A stretch of 64,000 nucleotides of DNA from Flavobacteriia bacterium. Its GTDB lineage: Bacteria; Bacteroidota; Bacteroidia; Flavobacteriales_D; Crocinitomicaceae. The notes under the pieces are model-generated. The model was not told where the DNA came from, did not search any database, and worked only from the letters and a program-made list of their open reading frames with translations. Of this stretch, positions 39,313 to 48,230 are shown one piece after another. Both the position numbers and the translations under genes were made by a program. The stretch covers positions 62,001 to 126,000 of the forward strand of contig CANHQP010000001.1 in the NCBI GenBank assembly GCA_947462925.1, in the 5' to 3' direction. Positions within the stretch are counted from its first letter, which is position 1; every line of letters begins with the position of its first letter.

Positions 39313-39936
39313 TTACAATGCCATTTTGTTATCACGAATTACTTTGGCTATTTCCACGTTCATTGAATCTTGCAGTTCTTTTTTGATATTGCTTCCCTCA
39401 ATTTTTTCAACGCAAACGTATTGATAGCGATTTTCTTTCCATTTATACAAACACTGCAAGCGATTTTCATATTCATCAAAGAATTGTAAAACCAAATCAT
39501 CATGTCCCGAAGGAGATTTTCGCATTCCTATTAAATGAGCTACAAATGTATTTACCAAAACCAACTTCCCTTGTTCACGCTGGTACACCAAAGCTCTTCG
39601 CAATGGCCAATCATGAACACCCGATCGGATAACGAGAATAAATGCATTTTCAATTTTTTCATTTTCAATGAATGGTAAAACATGAAAATACTTGGGATTA
39701 CATGCTGGTTGAACTGCATTATTCAAGTCCTTTTGATTGGGATCGCAAATCTTTAACTCATAAAGTAAATCCAACATTTTTGGATCTGAAAATTTTACTT
39801 CATCAAACAAAATTTCAATGTTTTTCTCTTCTTTGATTTCTTGATTATCAACAATTTCTACTGGAATATCCTTTGGCTCATTCTTACAAGAAGAAAAGAT
39901 AAGCAACACAAAGAAAAAAGGCAAAATTTTATTCAT
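39313..39936 (-). CDS. Small lipoprotein (2)
   Basis: 207 residues. Lipobox FSSCKNEPKD at about residue 17, then an acidic linker (PVEIVDNQEIKEEKNIEILF). Motifs such as HVLPFIENEKIENAFILV, SGVHDWPLRRALVYQ and LRCLYKWKEN-like segments suggest a globular domain but give no function. It lies between the other lipoprotein (6 bp) and the HMG-CoA lyase gene (42 bp), all on the minus strand; a shared transcript is possible. Confidence 0.7.
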   Translation of the reverse strand: MNKILPFFFVLLIFSSCKNEPKDIPVEIVDNQEIKEEKNIEILFDEVKFSDPKMLDLLYELKICDPNQKDLNNAVQPACNPKYFHVLPFIENEKIENAFILVIRSGVHDWPLRRALVYQREQGKLVLVNTFVAHLIGMRKSPSGHDDLVLQFFDEYENRLQCLYKWKENRYQYVCVEKIEGSNIKKELQDSMNVEIAKVIRDNKMAL

Positions 39937-39978
39937 TTCTAAAAATTTTATTGAAAACGTAAAAAGACAAATAGGTTA

Positions 39979-40845
39979 CTATACATGAATTGGAAAAACC
40001 GAGCTACTCATTTCAAATGAACGCTTAAATTCTTGGTTATCAATTCCTGTTTCAATTGCATTCTCTTGAAACCATTGAATCATTAATTCAGTAGGCATAT
40101 TCCCTGTAAGATCATCTGCAGCCATTGGACAGCCACCAAATCCTTTGATTGCTCCATCAAATCTTCTGCAACCACTATTGTAGGCTGCTTCGATCAAATT
40201 TTTAGCGTCGTTTGGAATTGTATGAAGGTGCGCACCAAATTCTACATTCTTCAAAGCTGGAATTAATTCTCTAAATAAGGATGAAACCAAAGTAGGATTC
40301 GCGCATCCAATCGTGTCTGAAAGTGCTAAAATCTTTATTCCGAGCTCATTATATAATCTTTCTGACCATTTAATTACAATGTCGGAATTCCAAAGATCTC
40401 CATAAGGATTTCCAAATCCCATAGATAAGTAAACAACTAAATCTTTATTGTTTTTAAATGCTAAATTTTGGATAGTCTCCAAGCGTGACCATGATTCTTC
40501 AATTGAAGCATTGGTATTTCGCTTTTGGAAAGTTTCCGAAATCGAAAATGGATATCCTAAAAAGTCAATTTCTTCAAATTGGACAGCTTCTTCTGCTCCC
40601 CGTTCGTTAGCAATGATTGTCAAAAGATTTGTATCAGTATTGCTCAAATCAAGTTTTTCTAAAACTTCAACAGTATCTCTTAATTGCGGAATGGCTTTAG
40701 GTGAAACGAAGCTTCCAAAATCAATTGTGTCAAATCCACATTTAAGCAATTGATTGATATAACTTGCCTTCTTCTCAGTTGGTATAAAATCATGTAATCC
40801 TTGCATTGCATCACGAGGACATTCGATTATTTTTAACTTATCCAT
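39979..40845 (-). CDS. Hydroxymethylglutaryl-CoA lyase
   Basis: 288 residues of the DRE-TIM aldolase family; splits HMG-CoA into acetoacetate and acetyl-CoA, the last step of leucine breakdown. N-terminal site IIECPRDAMQGLHDF carries the Arg-Asp pair, the metal-binding histidines are in FGAHLHTIPNDAKN, and the lyase signature FGGCPMAADDLTGNMPTE has the catalytic cysteine. The PRDAMQG variation of the usual PRDGLQN is familiar from Bacteroidota forms. No other leucine catabolism gene is adjacent. Confidence 0.9.
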   Translation of the reverse strand: MDKLKIIECPRDAMQGLHDFIPTEKKASYINQLLKCGFDTIDFGSFVSPKAIPQLRDTVEVLEKLDLSNTDTNLLTIIANERGAEEAVQFEEIDFLGYPFSISETFQKRNTNASIEESWSRLETIQNLAFKNNKDLVVYLSMGFGNPYGDLWNSDIVIKWSERLYNELGIKILALSDTIGCANPTLVSSLFRELIPALKNVEFGAHLHTIPNDAKNLIEAAYNSGCRRFDGAIKGFGGCPMAADDLTGNMPTELMIQWFQENAIETGIDNQEFKRSFEMSSSVFPIHV

Positions 40846-40912
40846 GCTTGTAAAATTAAGAGAATTAAAGCTAAAATCAATAAAAAATTTTAAAAAAATA
40901 GTCCAACGATTA

Positions 40913-41947
40913 TTAATTCATCCTAGCTAAAATTGCCTTATTGATTCGTTTGATGAGGCCTGGTCCTTCATAAATAAAACCTGTATAAAGTTGAATCAAA
41001 TCAGCTCCGGCATCCAGTTTTTCCAAAGCATCTTGCTCACTATGAATTCCACCGATTCCAATGATAGGAAATGCTTTATTTGACTTTTCTGATAAATAAC
41101 GAATCACTTCGGTAGAACGATTCTTGACTGGTTTGCCAGATAATCCACCAGCACCAATTGATTCAATAGTTTTAGAATCCGTTTTAAGATTATCTCTTGA
41201 AATTGTAGTATTGGTAGCTATGACACCTTGAATTTTTAATTTTTCAACAATCTCAATGATGTCATCCAATTGACCATCAGTTAAATCCGGTGCAATCTTC
41301 AATAAAATTGGTTTGGGTGATTTATTTTGATTGTTCTCAATAACCAATTCTGACAACAAAACCATCAAGGGCTCTTTCTCTTGTAAATCTCTCAAATTGG
41401 GGGTATTTGGTGAGGAAACATTCACCACAAAATAATCTACAAATGGGAAAAGAATTTGAAATGATTTGCGATAATCATTCAAAGCATCTTCGTTGGCCGT
41501 AACTTTATTTTTACCAATATTTCCGCCTATTATAATATTTGAGGTTTTGTGTTTTAATCTTTCTGCTGCAATCTCTACTCCTTCATTATTGAAACCCATT
41601 CTATTGATTATGCCTTCATCCTCCTTTACTCTAAAGAGTCTAGGCTTCTCGTTTCCAGGTTGACCAACTGGTGTAATGGTGCCAATTTCGATGAATCCAA
41701 ATCCACAATATGCTAAATCGTTAAACATTTTTGCATCCTTGTCAAAACCTGCACCTAGACCGACTGGATTTTTAAATGTCAATCCAAAGACTTCTTTCTC
41801 TAAACGTTTGTCTTCTATAACATACATTTTTTTCCAAAGCCATTTCATTCCGGGTACTGACAACACAATATGAATTGCTTTAGCGGTAAAGTGATGCACT
41901 TTTTCAGGGTCGAATAAAAACAAGAAAAATCTAATGATAGAATACAT
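40913..41947 (-). CDS. pyrD: Dihydroorotate dehydrogenase, quinone-dependent
   Basis: 344 residues from the ATG at 41947 ([20 protein letters not shown]); the upstream possible start (41992) would lie before the promoter box at 41971-41964. Class 2 features: an N-terminal amphipathic membrane-binding helix, [42 protein letters not shown] with the catalytic serine (class 2, not Cys) and the FMN phosphate motif GAGGLSGKP / [26 protein letters not shown]. It oxidises dihydroorotate in pyrimidine synthesis and passes electrons to menaquinone. A terminator of the next gene lies between. Confidence 0.94.
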   Translation of the reverse strand: MYSIIRFFLFLFDPEKVHHFTAKAIHIVLSVPGMKWLWKKMYVIEDKRLEKEVFGLTFKNPVGLGAGFDKDAKMFNDLAYCGFGFIEIGTITPVGQPGNEKPRLFRVKEDEGIINRMGFNNEGVEIAAERLKHKTSNIIIGGNIGKNKVTANEDALNDYRKSFQILFPFVDYFVVNVSSPNTPNLRDLQEKEPLMVLLSELVIENNQNKSPKPILLKIAPDLTDGQLDDIIEIVEKLKIQGVIATNTTISRDNLKTDSKTIESIGAGGLSGKPVKNRSTEVIRYLSEKSNKAFPIIGIGGIHSEQDALEKLDAGADLIQLYTGFIYEGPGLIKRINKAILARMN

Positions 41948-41963
41948 AATATTGAACTTTAGA

Positions 41964-41971
41964 CAAAGGTA
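41964..41971 (-). promoter_or_regulatory. -7 promoter box for pyrD
   Basis: Minus-strand TACCTTTG matches TAnnTTTG. The position, 17 bp before the ATG at 41947, decides the pyrD start. Confidence 0.6.
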
Positions 41972-41978
41972 AAAACAG

Positions 41979-42006
41979 AAAGCGAGGAACAAATGCCCCT
42001 CGCTTT
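41979..42006 (-). terminator. Rho-independent terminator of the outer membrane protein gene
   Basis: Perfect 9-bp stem AAAGCGAGG / CCTCGCTTT (42006-41998 with 41987-41979), 10-nt loop, then a T-rich stretch on the minus strand. It sits between the outer membrane protein gene and pyrD. Confidence 0.8.
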
Positions 42007-42031
42007 AATTTTATCAATATGTTTCTAACAA

Positions 42032-42973
42032 TTAGAATTTTGCTCTTCCACCTTTGTATCTTGGAACATACATTTTTCTCATTGGTTTGTACGTAAGATT
42101 TTTGTAGAAAGTAATGTTTAAGTAAAAATAAGCATCTTTTTCAGGCTCTCCTCGCTTAGACCCAGGATTAAACCATTCAGGATGAGTTACAGAAGGATTA
42201 CTTAATGCTGCTGAAGTAGCAGATACTTCTGCTTCAAGAATTGCAGGATCATAATAAAAACCATGAACGTCATCAATGTAATCTGAAAATGTTTTAACAT
42301 AAGTTGCTTCAATTCCAATTCTCCACATACCTGAAAGTGCCCTTCTGTATCCAATACCAATTGGAATGGTAGCGGTAAAAGGTAAATAAACTTTTGCACC
42401 ACCTTCTAAACCTTGACCTTCAGTTTTTAAAGGTCTCAAATTTTCCCATCCACCTTTGTAAGGTGCTTGTGGATTGAAATATGCTAATCCTATTCCTGCA
42501 AAAAGATATACTTGGTCATGGTGCTCACCGAAACCTTTCATTCCTTTCATGTTATATCTTTTACCGTATTTTTCGTTAACAAAGATTAACCATTCAAGTC
42601 TTTGATTCAAATTGACAACTGGCGCACGAAAAGCCAAGTTACGTGCATTTCTGTCTGGATCTCCCGTTTCGGCATCACTACCTCTTAGTAGACCAACATT
42701 TAGTAAAGTTGTAGTTGCAAAGTGTGGTGCGAAACGCATTCTGTAACCAACTCCAACGTTTAGACTTGTTGAAGGAAAATCAATGTCTACCAAACTGTAA
42801 TCAGTTCCAATTTGATCTCTTCCCCCCAAATCACCCAAAAATTGAGTGGCCCCAGCTTGAAGTATAAACTCTTTTCTGTTCATTTTCCAATTCTTTGCTG
42901 AATTGAAATTTGATGACTGACTCCAAGATACTAAAGTGCTCAACGCCAAACAAAAAATTAAAAAATATCTCAT
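42032..42973 (-). CDS. Outer membrane protein, DUF6089-like
   Basis: 313 residues. Signal peptide (FLIFCLALSTLVSWSQ) followed by beta-barrel strands with alternating hydrophobics and aromatic ends: EFILQAGATQFLGDLGG, NVGVGYRMRFAPHF, PIGIGYRRALSGMWRIGIEA, and the family motif KTFSDYIDDVHGFY. It matches the DUF6089 outer-membrane barrels common in Bacteroidota (often near purE-type or ISP genes). The C-terminus is basic (MYVPRYKGGRAKF), unlike the usual Phe-ended barrel. Function unknown. It has its own terminator. Confidence 0.83.
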   Translation of the reverse strand: MRYFLIFCLALSTLVSWSQSSNFNSAKNWKMNRKEFILQAGATQFLGDLGGRDQIGTDYSLVDIDFPSTSLNVGVGYRMRFAPHFATTTLLNVGLLRGSDAETGDPDRNARNLAFRAPVVNLNQRLEWLIFVNEKYGKRYNMKGMKGFGEHHDQVYLFAGIGLAYFNPQAPYKGGWENLRPLKTEGQGLEGGAKVYLPFTATIPIGIGYRRALSGMWRIGIEATYVKTFSDYIDDVHGFYYDPAILEAEVSATSAALSNPSVTHPEWFNPGSKRGEPEKDAYFYLNITFYKNLTYKPMRKMYVPRYKGGRAKF

Positions 42974-43096
42974 AATTAAAATAAAAAAGACAAAATAAGT
43001 CTATTTAACGTCACGAATTTAAACAAAAAAAGCTTAAAAATCTAAAAATGTTAGAATAAGTTATCAAAACGCACTTGTGGATGAGAATTGTAACAC

Positions 43097-43510
43097 CTAA
43101 TTCGCTTGAATCATCTTGAAATCGTAAATTTTTCCATCGTCCAAAGAAATTAATTGAATAGATTCTTTATCCTTTTTTTCAAAATAGAAAACAATGGGTT
43201 CACCAGGTTCATTTTCACGGGCCAAAGCCAAAGTTTTATACTGCCCATTTTGCAAAATCCCCTTGTACACATTTTGACTGTCTTTTCTTTGCTTAAACCA
43301 ATTCAACACTTCTGTTTGATTGATAGTTAGGACAACAAAATAAAAAAAACCTTCTTCATCAACATACAAATATCCATTGCTTATTTCTTGACTTTGTCCA
43401 CGAAATAGAAAAGTTTCATTTTTGGCAATTTTTACCGTTTCAATCTTTTCTTGAGCATACAAATTGTATGTTGAAATAAAAATGACTATCTGGATAATTA
43501 AAAATCTCAT
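43097..43510 (-). CDS. Small secreted protein (1), linked to sigma operon
   Basis: 137 residues. Signal peptide (MRFLIIQIVIFISTYNLYAQ), then a small beta-rich domain with QSQEISNGYLYVDEEGFFYF and GEPIVFYFEKKDKESIQLI. No motif of known function. It overlaps the next gene by 4 bp (ATGA), so the two are co-translated. Confidence 0.7.
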   Translation of the reverse strand: MRFLIIQIVIFISTYNLYAQEKIETVKIAKNETFLFRGQSQEISNGYLYVDEEGFFYFVVLTINQTEVLNWFKQRKDSQNVYKGILQNGQYKTLALARENEPGEPIVFYFEKKDKESIQLISLDDGKIYDFKMIQAN

Positions 43511-43914
43511 TCAATCGGTATTAAGTTCATTGGAACTAGTTCAAAAATATGTTTATTTATATCTTCAGTTACAATGTTCGTTATAAAAATCATCTCACCT
43601 ATTGCATATTTGTAAATATCTTCAATTATTTCCTTAGGAATTACATTCCCTTTAATATCAACAGATAAATTCTTTTCTCCATGCGGATAACTAATAACAA
43701 ATGAAAGTATTTTATAATTTTTAGCTGTTTGAATACCTTCTAAATCACCCAACTGAGAAATTAGAATTTCACCATCGTAAATGTGATCGATATGGGGAAA
43801 CAAATTTTCTACGTCAGAAGAATCCAAACCAATTTTTACATGTTCAATCTCTTCAGGCTGAGCAAGTACTACTAAATTATTTAACAATAAAAAACTAAAC
43901 AGAAACAGTTTCAT
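43507..43914 (-). CDS. Small secreted protein (2), linked to sigma operon
   Basis: 135 residues. Signal peptide (LFLFSFLLLNNLVVLAQ). The mature part has IEHVKIGLDSSDVENLFPH and YDGEILISQLGDLEGIQT. It overlaps the large membrane protein gene by 20 bp. Function unknown; its position in the sigma/anti-sigma unit suggests a periplasmic partner or target. Confidence 0.7.
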   Translation of the reverse strand: MKLFLFSFLLLNNLVVLAQPEEIEHVKIGLDSSDVENLFPHIDHIYDGEILISQLGDLEGIQTAKNYKILSFVISYPHGEKNLSVDIKGNVIPKEIIEDIYKYAIGEMIFITNIVTEDINKHIFELVPMNLIPIE

Positions 43915-45517
43915 TCATTAACTTATTGAGTAAATCCCTTACCGATTCACCGCTTTCGCCTTTTTTGAATATTATTTTGGAAATAATACTTTTGGACTTT
44001 CCACTTTTTAATTCACAAATTCCGAAATCGCCTCCTCTTTCAACACCAAAGATAACCAAATCATCATTTGCATGAAATCCAAAATTCGAAATTGGATGAA
44101 TTGCTCTTTCCCCATAATTGAATCTCAAATCTTTGTCAAGGTTGAAAACAAATATCTGACTAAAATCGGCTGATGTAGATGAATTTTCCCAAACAAAAAA
44201 TGGTTCATTTTTCATCGCAGCTGGATATTTACTTGGCTTATCGCAATTGTAAACGCCCCATTGGTTCACTTGAAAACTTGCCGTTCCATTATCACTCGGA
44301 CTACTTACCAATTTTTCATTTAATGCAGCCAAGTCTCCCATTAAAGCTTTCTGATATGCTTCTTTTTGTTTTTGTAGGACTGATTTATTTCTCTCAATTT
44401 CAGCTATAGTTTCATTAAAACTAGCAATCGCCAAATCAAATTCCTTTTGGGCTTCTGTCAATTCCTTTCCCTGCAAAACTGGTCTAACGGGCAATCGCAA
44501 TTTTTCAGAAGTTGCTGTGAAAATCATTTCATAAGCATCTTTATTTTTCTCCAATTTAACATCTGACCATGTTTTTTTGGTGAAATTTTTATCATAACCG
44601 GAAGTAGGAAGTATTTCAAAAACTAAATTTTCAAATTTCGCTAATTCAGGATAGGTTTTTTTGTTAAAATCCAAATCGAATTTTTGATGAGATTCATTTG
44701 GGATTTTAAAACTTTCAGCACTTGGCTTTTGAACTTCCGATTTTGATTGGTCTAAAGCGATTATTTGTTTATCAATGTTAGCAATCTGTTTTTTAATCTC
44801 AGTCGGCTTATTCAAGCTCAATTTTGATTCTTCTTTTTGATGATTCAATTCATATTTCACTGGATGTTTGGTCCAATCTTTGGTTGTTTCATTTAAGCTC
44901 CAAAAATCAAATCCAGCAGGATTCTTGGTCAACCTCATATCGATTTTAATTGGTTCTTCCGAATTAATTTCAACCACTTGATCGTTTTGTTTTCCTCTGA
45001 TTTCAATCATTCCTGCAGAAATAAAAGCATCCTCTTTTTGATAATCCATGGGAATTCCAGCTAGAAATGCAGAGACTTTATCAGGGAATTCTCGCACTTC
45101 AATTTCTACACTTTCATTCCTGTTTTCAGGCAGCAAACTTTCTTTTGGAATCTCAATTTTGGTCCCACTTGGAAGTATAATTTCTTCATTCTTATTTGGA
45201 TTTACTTCAAAAGTTTGAAATGGAACATCTTCACCTTCAATTGGAGGGTGAATACATTCAGTGTCTTTTGGTAAATCTTTGATTGCTAAAGTATTTGTCT
45301 TATCATGCGTTTCATTTTGACTGTTTAAATAATTCACACTAAAAAAAAGTGCGATTCCGATGGAGGCTAATCCTGTTGGTCCCCAAAACCATGGACTTTT
45401 CCAAACAGGAGGTTTTGATAACAAATGTTTTGATAGTACTTGATCAAAATTTTGTCTTGCGCTGATTTGCTCTGAATTTAGGTTGGGGCGATCCAGATTC
45501 ATTTTTCTATTGGTCAT
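43895..45517 (-). CDS. Membrane-anchored anti-sigma-like protein
   Basis: 540 residues from the ATG at 45517. The N-terminal part (about 1-35, cytoplasmic: NLNSEQISARQNFDQVLSKHLL) precedes one membrane helix (FWGPTGLASIGIALFF at about 46-61). The rest is periplasmic: a ZU5-like beta domain (LPSGTKIEIPKESLLPE, ESVEIEVREFPDKVSAFLAG, FISAGMIEIRGKQNDQ) seen in other Bacteroidota surface proteins, coiled coils (KKQIANIDKQIIALDQ and a run around 350-400) and a C-terminal beta part. It follows the ECF sigma gene by 132 bp on the same strand. That order and topology fit an anti-sigma factor, but the short cytoplasmic segment has no clear zinc-binding HxxxCxxC motif. Confidence 0.65.
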   Translation of the reverse strand: MTNRKMNLDRPNLNSEQISARQNFDQVLSKHLLSKPPVWKSPWFWGPTGLASIGIALFFSVNYLNSQNETHDKTNTLAIKDLPKDTECIHPPIEGEDVPFQTFEVNPNKNEEIILPSGTKIEIPKESLLPENRNESVEIEVREFPDKVSAFLAGIPMDYQKEDAFISAGMIEIRGKQNDQVVEINSEEPIKIDMRLTKNPAGFDFWSLNETTKDWTKHPVKYELNHQKEESKLSLNKPTEIKKQIANIDKQIIALDQSKSEVQKPSAESFKIPNESHQKFDLDFNKKTYPELAKFENLVFEILPTSGYDKNFTKKTWSDVKLEKNKDAYEMIFTATSEKLRLPVRPVLQGKELTEAQKEFDLAIASFNETIAEIERNKSVLQKQKEAYQKALMGDLAALNEKLVSSPSDNGTASFQVNQWGVYNCDKPSKYPAAMKNEPFFVWENSSTSADFSQIFVFNLDKDLRFNYGERAIHPISNFGFHANDDLVIFGVERGGDFGICELKSGKSKSIISKIIFKKGESGESVRDLLNKLMNETVSV

Positions 45518-45649
45518 CTGCACGAATTAAATAAAGGTTGAAAATTACAAAACTGTTCTAAATATTGGTTCGAAATGTCTTGCTTTTTATTGATTATAGC
45601 CAAAATCCTTTCCTCCAGATGGAAGAAAGGAATCTTGAAATGATGCTTG

Positions 45650-46219
45650 TTATTTCTCATGAAAATATTTTTTTAATTTTTCTAACGCTCTAAAACACTT
45701 TACTTTCGCATTGTTTTCAGTAATATCTAAAATTTCGCCAATTTCTTTGAAAGATCGTCTTTCGAAAAAACGCATTTCTATCAACTGAAGTGGCTCTTCT
45801 TTCAATTTACCCAATGCGCGAAAAAGAATCTTTTTATTGATTTCAGATTGATCTTCGTCCATTTCATCCATCATTTCAAACAAAGTAACACTTTCAACAT
45901 TTACTGTTCTTAATGCTTGCTTGTCGCGGAAAGATTGATACAATTCACTTTTCGCTATGCGATACAACCAAGAACCAAATGGTACTCCTCTATTCTCATA
46001 TTTATGAATATTTTTCAATGCTTTCATAAATACCTGTGACGTAACATCAAATGCCATTTCGGTATCATCCATCCGTTGGTGAATGTACCGGAAAATGGGC
46101 TCATGGTATTTCTTGTACAGCGGGCCAAACAACTCGGGGTTGCTTTTAGCTTGCTGTATCCACACTTGCTCCTCCTCAAGACGCTCGTGTGTGTGGTGAT
46201 ACAATGGGTTAACTGTCAT
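45650..46219 (-). CDS. ECF RNA polymerase sigma factor
   Basis: 189 residues from the ATG at 46219 (MTVNPLYHHTHERL); the further start at 46285 is less likely. Region 2 has FGPLYKKYHEPIFRYIHQRM, MAFDVTSQVFMKALKNI and PFGSWLYRIAKSEL; region 4 has PLQLIEMRFFERRSFKEIGE and NNAKVKCFRALEKLKKYF. Typical sigma-70 family, ECF subgroup with no region 3. It should be held back by the next gene's product and direct transcription of its own unit and others. The target promoter was not identified. Confidence 0.87.
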   Translation of the reverse strand: MTVNPLYHHTHERLEEEQVWIQQAKSNPELFGPLYKKYHEPIFRYIHQRMDDTEMAFDVTSQVFMKALKNIHKYENRGVPFGSWLYRIAKSELYQSFRDKQALRTVNVESVTLFEMMDEMDEDQSEINKKILFRALGKLKEEPLQLIEMRFFERRSFKEIGEILDITENNAKVKCFRALEKLKKYFHEK

Positions 46220-46513
46220 GATTTCTGGTTTTATTTTTGGTTTTATGCATGTAAAGCTTGCAGACTTTACAATCAAATAATGCAAACTTTAATATTCGTT
46301 ACACTATTTTATCATAAAACGAACCAAAAATTCTAGTTATTATAAAAAATTGAAAATAAATGTTTGGAAAGTGTTGTAAAAACTGAGGATTCGTGTGATA
46401 AAAAAAATCGTTGTTGGTTTTTGGCATGATTTTCAAAATCGATTATTATTGCTGCGCTTTTGACTTTTTTTAAAACAAAAATGCACGCCAAAAACAATTG
46501 CAGACATTTCTTT

Positions 46514-46564
46514 GCGCCACGGATGCAATCCGTGGCTACCCATATTTGGTACCTACGGCACCAT
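46514..46564. repeat. REP-like palindromic element
   Basis: A GC-rich island in AT-rich DNA: perfect 9-bp inverted repeat GCCACGGAT-GCA-ATCCGTGGC (46516-46536), then a second hairpin GGTACCTACGGCACC about 13 bp on. The two-hairpin layout and the ACGGAT/ATCCGT core resemble REP elements that are moved by REP-associated (Y1/RAYT) transposases and occur many times in Bacteroidota genomes. Copy number could not be checked in this window; no other copy was noticed. Confidence 0.5.
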
Positions 46565-46620
46565 CTAATATTTAAAATTCTGTGTATTTATTTTTGTTGT
46601 TTTTAGCATGAATTGCTCAT

Positions 46621-46653
46621 AAAAAAAGCCGAAAATGAGATTTTCAGCTTTTT
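46621..46653 (-). terminator. Rho-independent terminator of the dapF-mltG operon
   Basis: Minus-strand stem of about 13 bp with one mismatch between 46640-46653 and 46623-46636 (AAGCTGAAAAT against ATTTTCGGCTT), then a T run. It starts 19 bp after the mltG stop. Confidence 0.75.
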
Positions 46654-46671
46654 AATTTTAATGGATAATTT

Positions 46672-47724
46672 CTATTGCTGTGACAACCACTCTTGGAATT
46701 TCTTGGCGTTTGCGGCATGTTCGGCGTAGCCAACTGTGAAATCATGTTTTCCGGAATAATCAGCTTTGGCGCACATGAAAATATAGTTGTTGTTGTCTCT
46801 ATTTAGTACCGCATCAACTACTTGTGTCGGTGGAATACAAATTGGACCTGGAGGCAAACCGTCGTTGTAATAAGTATTGTAGGGACATTTAATTTCTCGG
46901 TGTTCATAAGTTAAACGTTGAACGCCATCCAGTTGATCTCCCCAGCAAAACTTAAATGTTGGATCTGATTGCAAACGAATTCCTTGTTTGATTCTATTTA
47001 AATACAAACCTGCAATGATTGGCCATTCTTCTGGATTTTTCGCTTGTTCCGAGTAAACAATACTTGCTAATGTAACTGCTTCAGACGGTGAATCTAAACC
47101 GATTTTTGCCAATTTTGACTTTCTTTCAGGTGTCCAGAAATCTTTGAATTCATCAGCCATGCGAACCAAAAACTGCTCGGCGTCTGTGTCCCAAAACATT
47201 TTGTAAGTATTTGGCAAAAACAAAGCTGGCAATTGCTCTGAAGTAAAATCGTATTTTTCCAAAGTTGAATCATTAGTCAACATATCTGCCAAATCAGCGC
47301 TGTCAATCATCAAACATTTAGCGACTTTTCCTGACATTTGATACACATCGCGACAGTTGTTGAACGTCACTTCTACTTCGACTTCCGCATTTCCATTTCC
47401 TGCTGAATTTTTCGTGAATCCATTTAATAAGGTTCTGTAACTCGTGCCTGATTCAATGTCGTATTTTCCAGATGCCAATCTTTCAGCGTCCAATTTTTTA
47501 TATTCACCCACTTTCAAAAACGCGTCTTTGTTGGCGATAATTTTTTCACTTTCCAATTGATCAGCCAACCCTTTCAATCCTTTTGAAGCATCAAAATAAA
47601 ATGCAACTGTTTTTGAATTTTCTGTTGTTTTCATTCCAGCCATGTATACTGAAATTTTTGGCCAAAAAGCCACGATACCAATTGCTCCAACGATGAGCAA
47701 ACCAATTCCTACTTTTTTAAACAT
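46672..47724 (-). CDS. mltG: Endolytic transglycosylase MltG
   Basis: 350 residues; cuts nascent peptidoglycan chains and is thought to end their growth. One N-terminal membrane helix (VGIGLLIVGAIGIVAFW) is followed by a LysM-like subdomain and the YceG/MltG catalytic domain, with SIVYSEQAKNPEEWPIIAGL, where the glutamate in YSEQ is the likely catalytic one, and LYLNRIKQGIRLQSDPTF. The family ending NYIFMCAKADYSGKHDFT, then EHAANAKKFQEWL is complete. It overlaps the GNAT gene by 16 bp. Confidence 0.93.
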   Translation of the reverse strand: MFKKVGIGLLIVGAIGIVAFWPKISVYMAGMKTTENSKTVAFYFDASKGLKGLADQLESEKIIANKDAFLKVGEYKKLDAERLASGKYDIESGTSYRTLLNGFTKNSAGNGNAEVEVEVTFNNCRDVYQMSGKVAKCLMIDSADLADMLTNDSTLEKYDFTSEQLPALFLPNTYKMFWDTDAEQFLVRMADEFKDFWTPERKSKLAKIGLDSPSEAVTLASIVYSEQAKNPEEWPIIAGLYLNRIKQGIRLQSDPTFKFCWGDQLDGVQRLTYEHREIKCPYNTYYNDGLPPGPICIPPTQVVDAVLNRDNNNYIFMCAKADYSGKHDFTVGYAEHAANAKKFQEWLSQQ

Positions 47725-48230
47725 AGTTGATATATTCTTTCGTTTATCCTTTTTCCTTGGTCAAAAAACCATTCTTTTCGAGTTCCTACCAATTCGAACC
47801 CTACACTTTCAAATAAATGAATACTTGAAGTATTATCTTCTAAAACATTGGCTGTCAAATTATGGAAATCAAACATGATTTGACAATATTCAATCAAAAT
47901 TTCTAAACTTTCTCTGGCAAACCCTTTGTTTCTTTCTTTTTCTTCTGCTATCAAAATCCCAATTCCTGCTCTTCCATGCTTGAAATTTGCTTCAAATAAA
48001 TCCAATGTTCCTACTGCTTCATTGGTATCATTTAAACAAATCATCAGTCGCATTTCGCCACTTTGTCGGAAGTTATGAATGCTGTTGATGTAATCCAAAA
48101 TCCCATGCATCGAATAAGGTGCTTCTGTCCCACTCACGCGCCAATTGTCAGGATTATTTTCCCAAATTAAAACCTTCGCCGCATCTTCTGGTTCTATCGC
48201 TCTTAAATGAATTTTACTACCTCTTAGCAT
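47709..48230 (-). CDS. GNAT family N-acetyltransferase (RimJ/RimL-like)
   Basis: 173 residues with GSKIHLRAIEPEDAAKVLIWE, RLMICLNDTNEAVGTLDLFE and the acetyl-CoA site RAGIGILIAEEKERNKGFARE (R/Q-x-x-G-x-A form). The plan matches the RimJ/RimL-type acetyltransferase_3 group, which modify proteins or small amines. It overlaps mltG by 16 bp and the unknown gene upstream by 14 bp, so it belongs to the dapF-mltG operon; the substrate is not evident. Confidence 0.85.
   Translation of the reverse strand: MLRGSKIHLRAIEPEDAAKVLIWENNPDNWRVSGTEAPYSMHGILDYINSIHNFRQSGEMRLMICLNDTNEAVGTLDLFEANFKHGRAGIGILIAEEKERNKGFARESLEILIEYCQIMFDFHNLTANVLEDNTSSIHLFESVGFELVGTRKEWFFDQGKRINERIYQLCLKK

Larger units (their letters stand above)
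46220..46671. other. Intergenic with REP-like palindrome, no gene
   Basis: About 450 bp without a convincing gene. It includes the palindrome listed at 46514-46564 and the mltG terminator. Confidence 0.5.
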
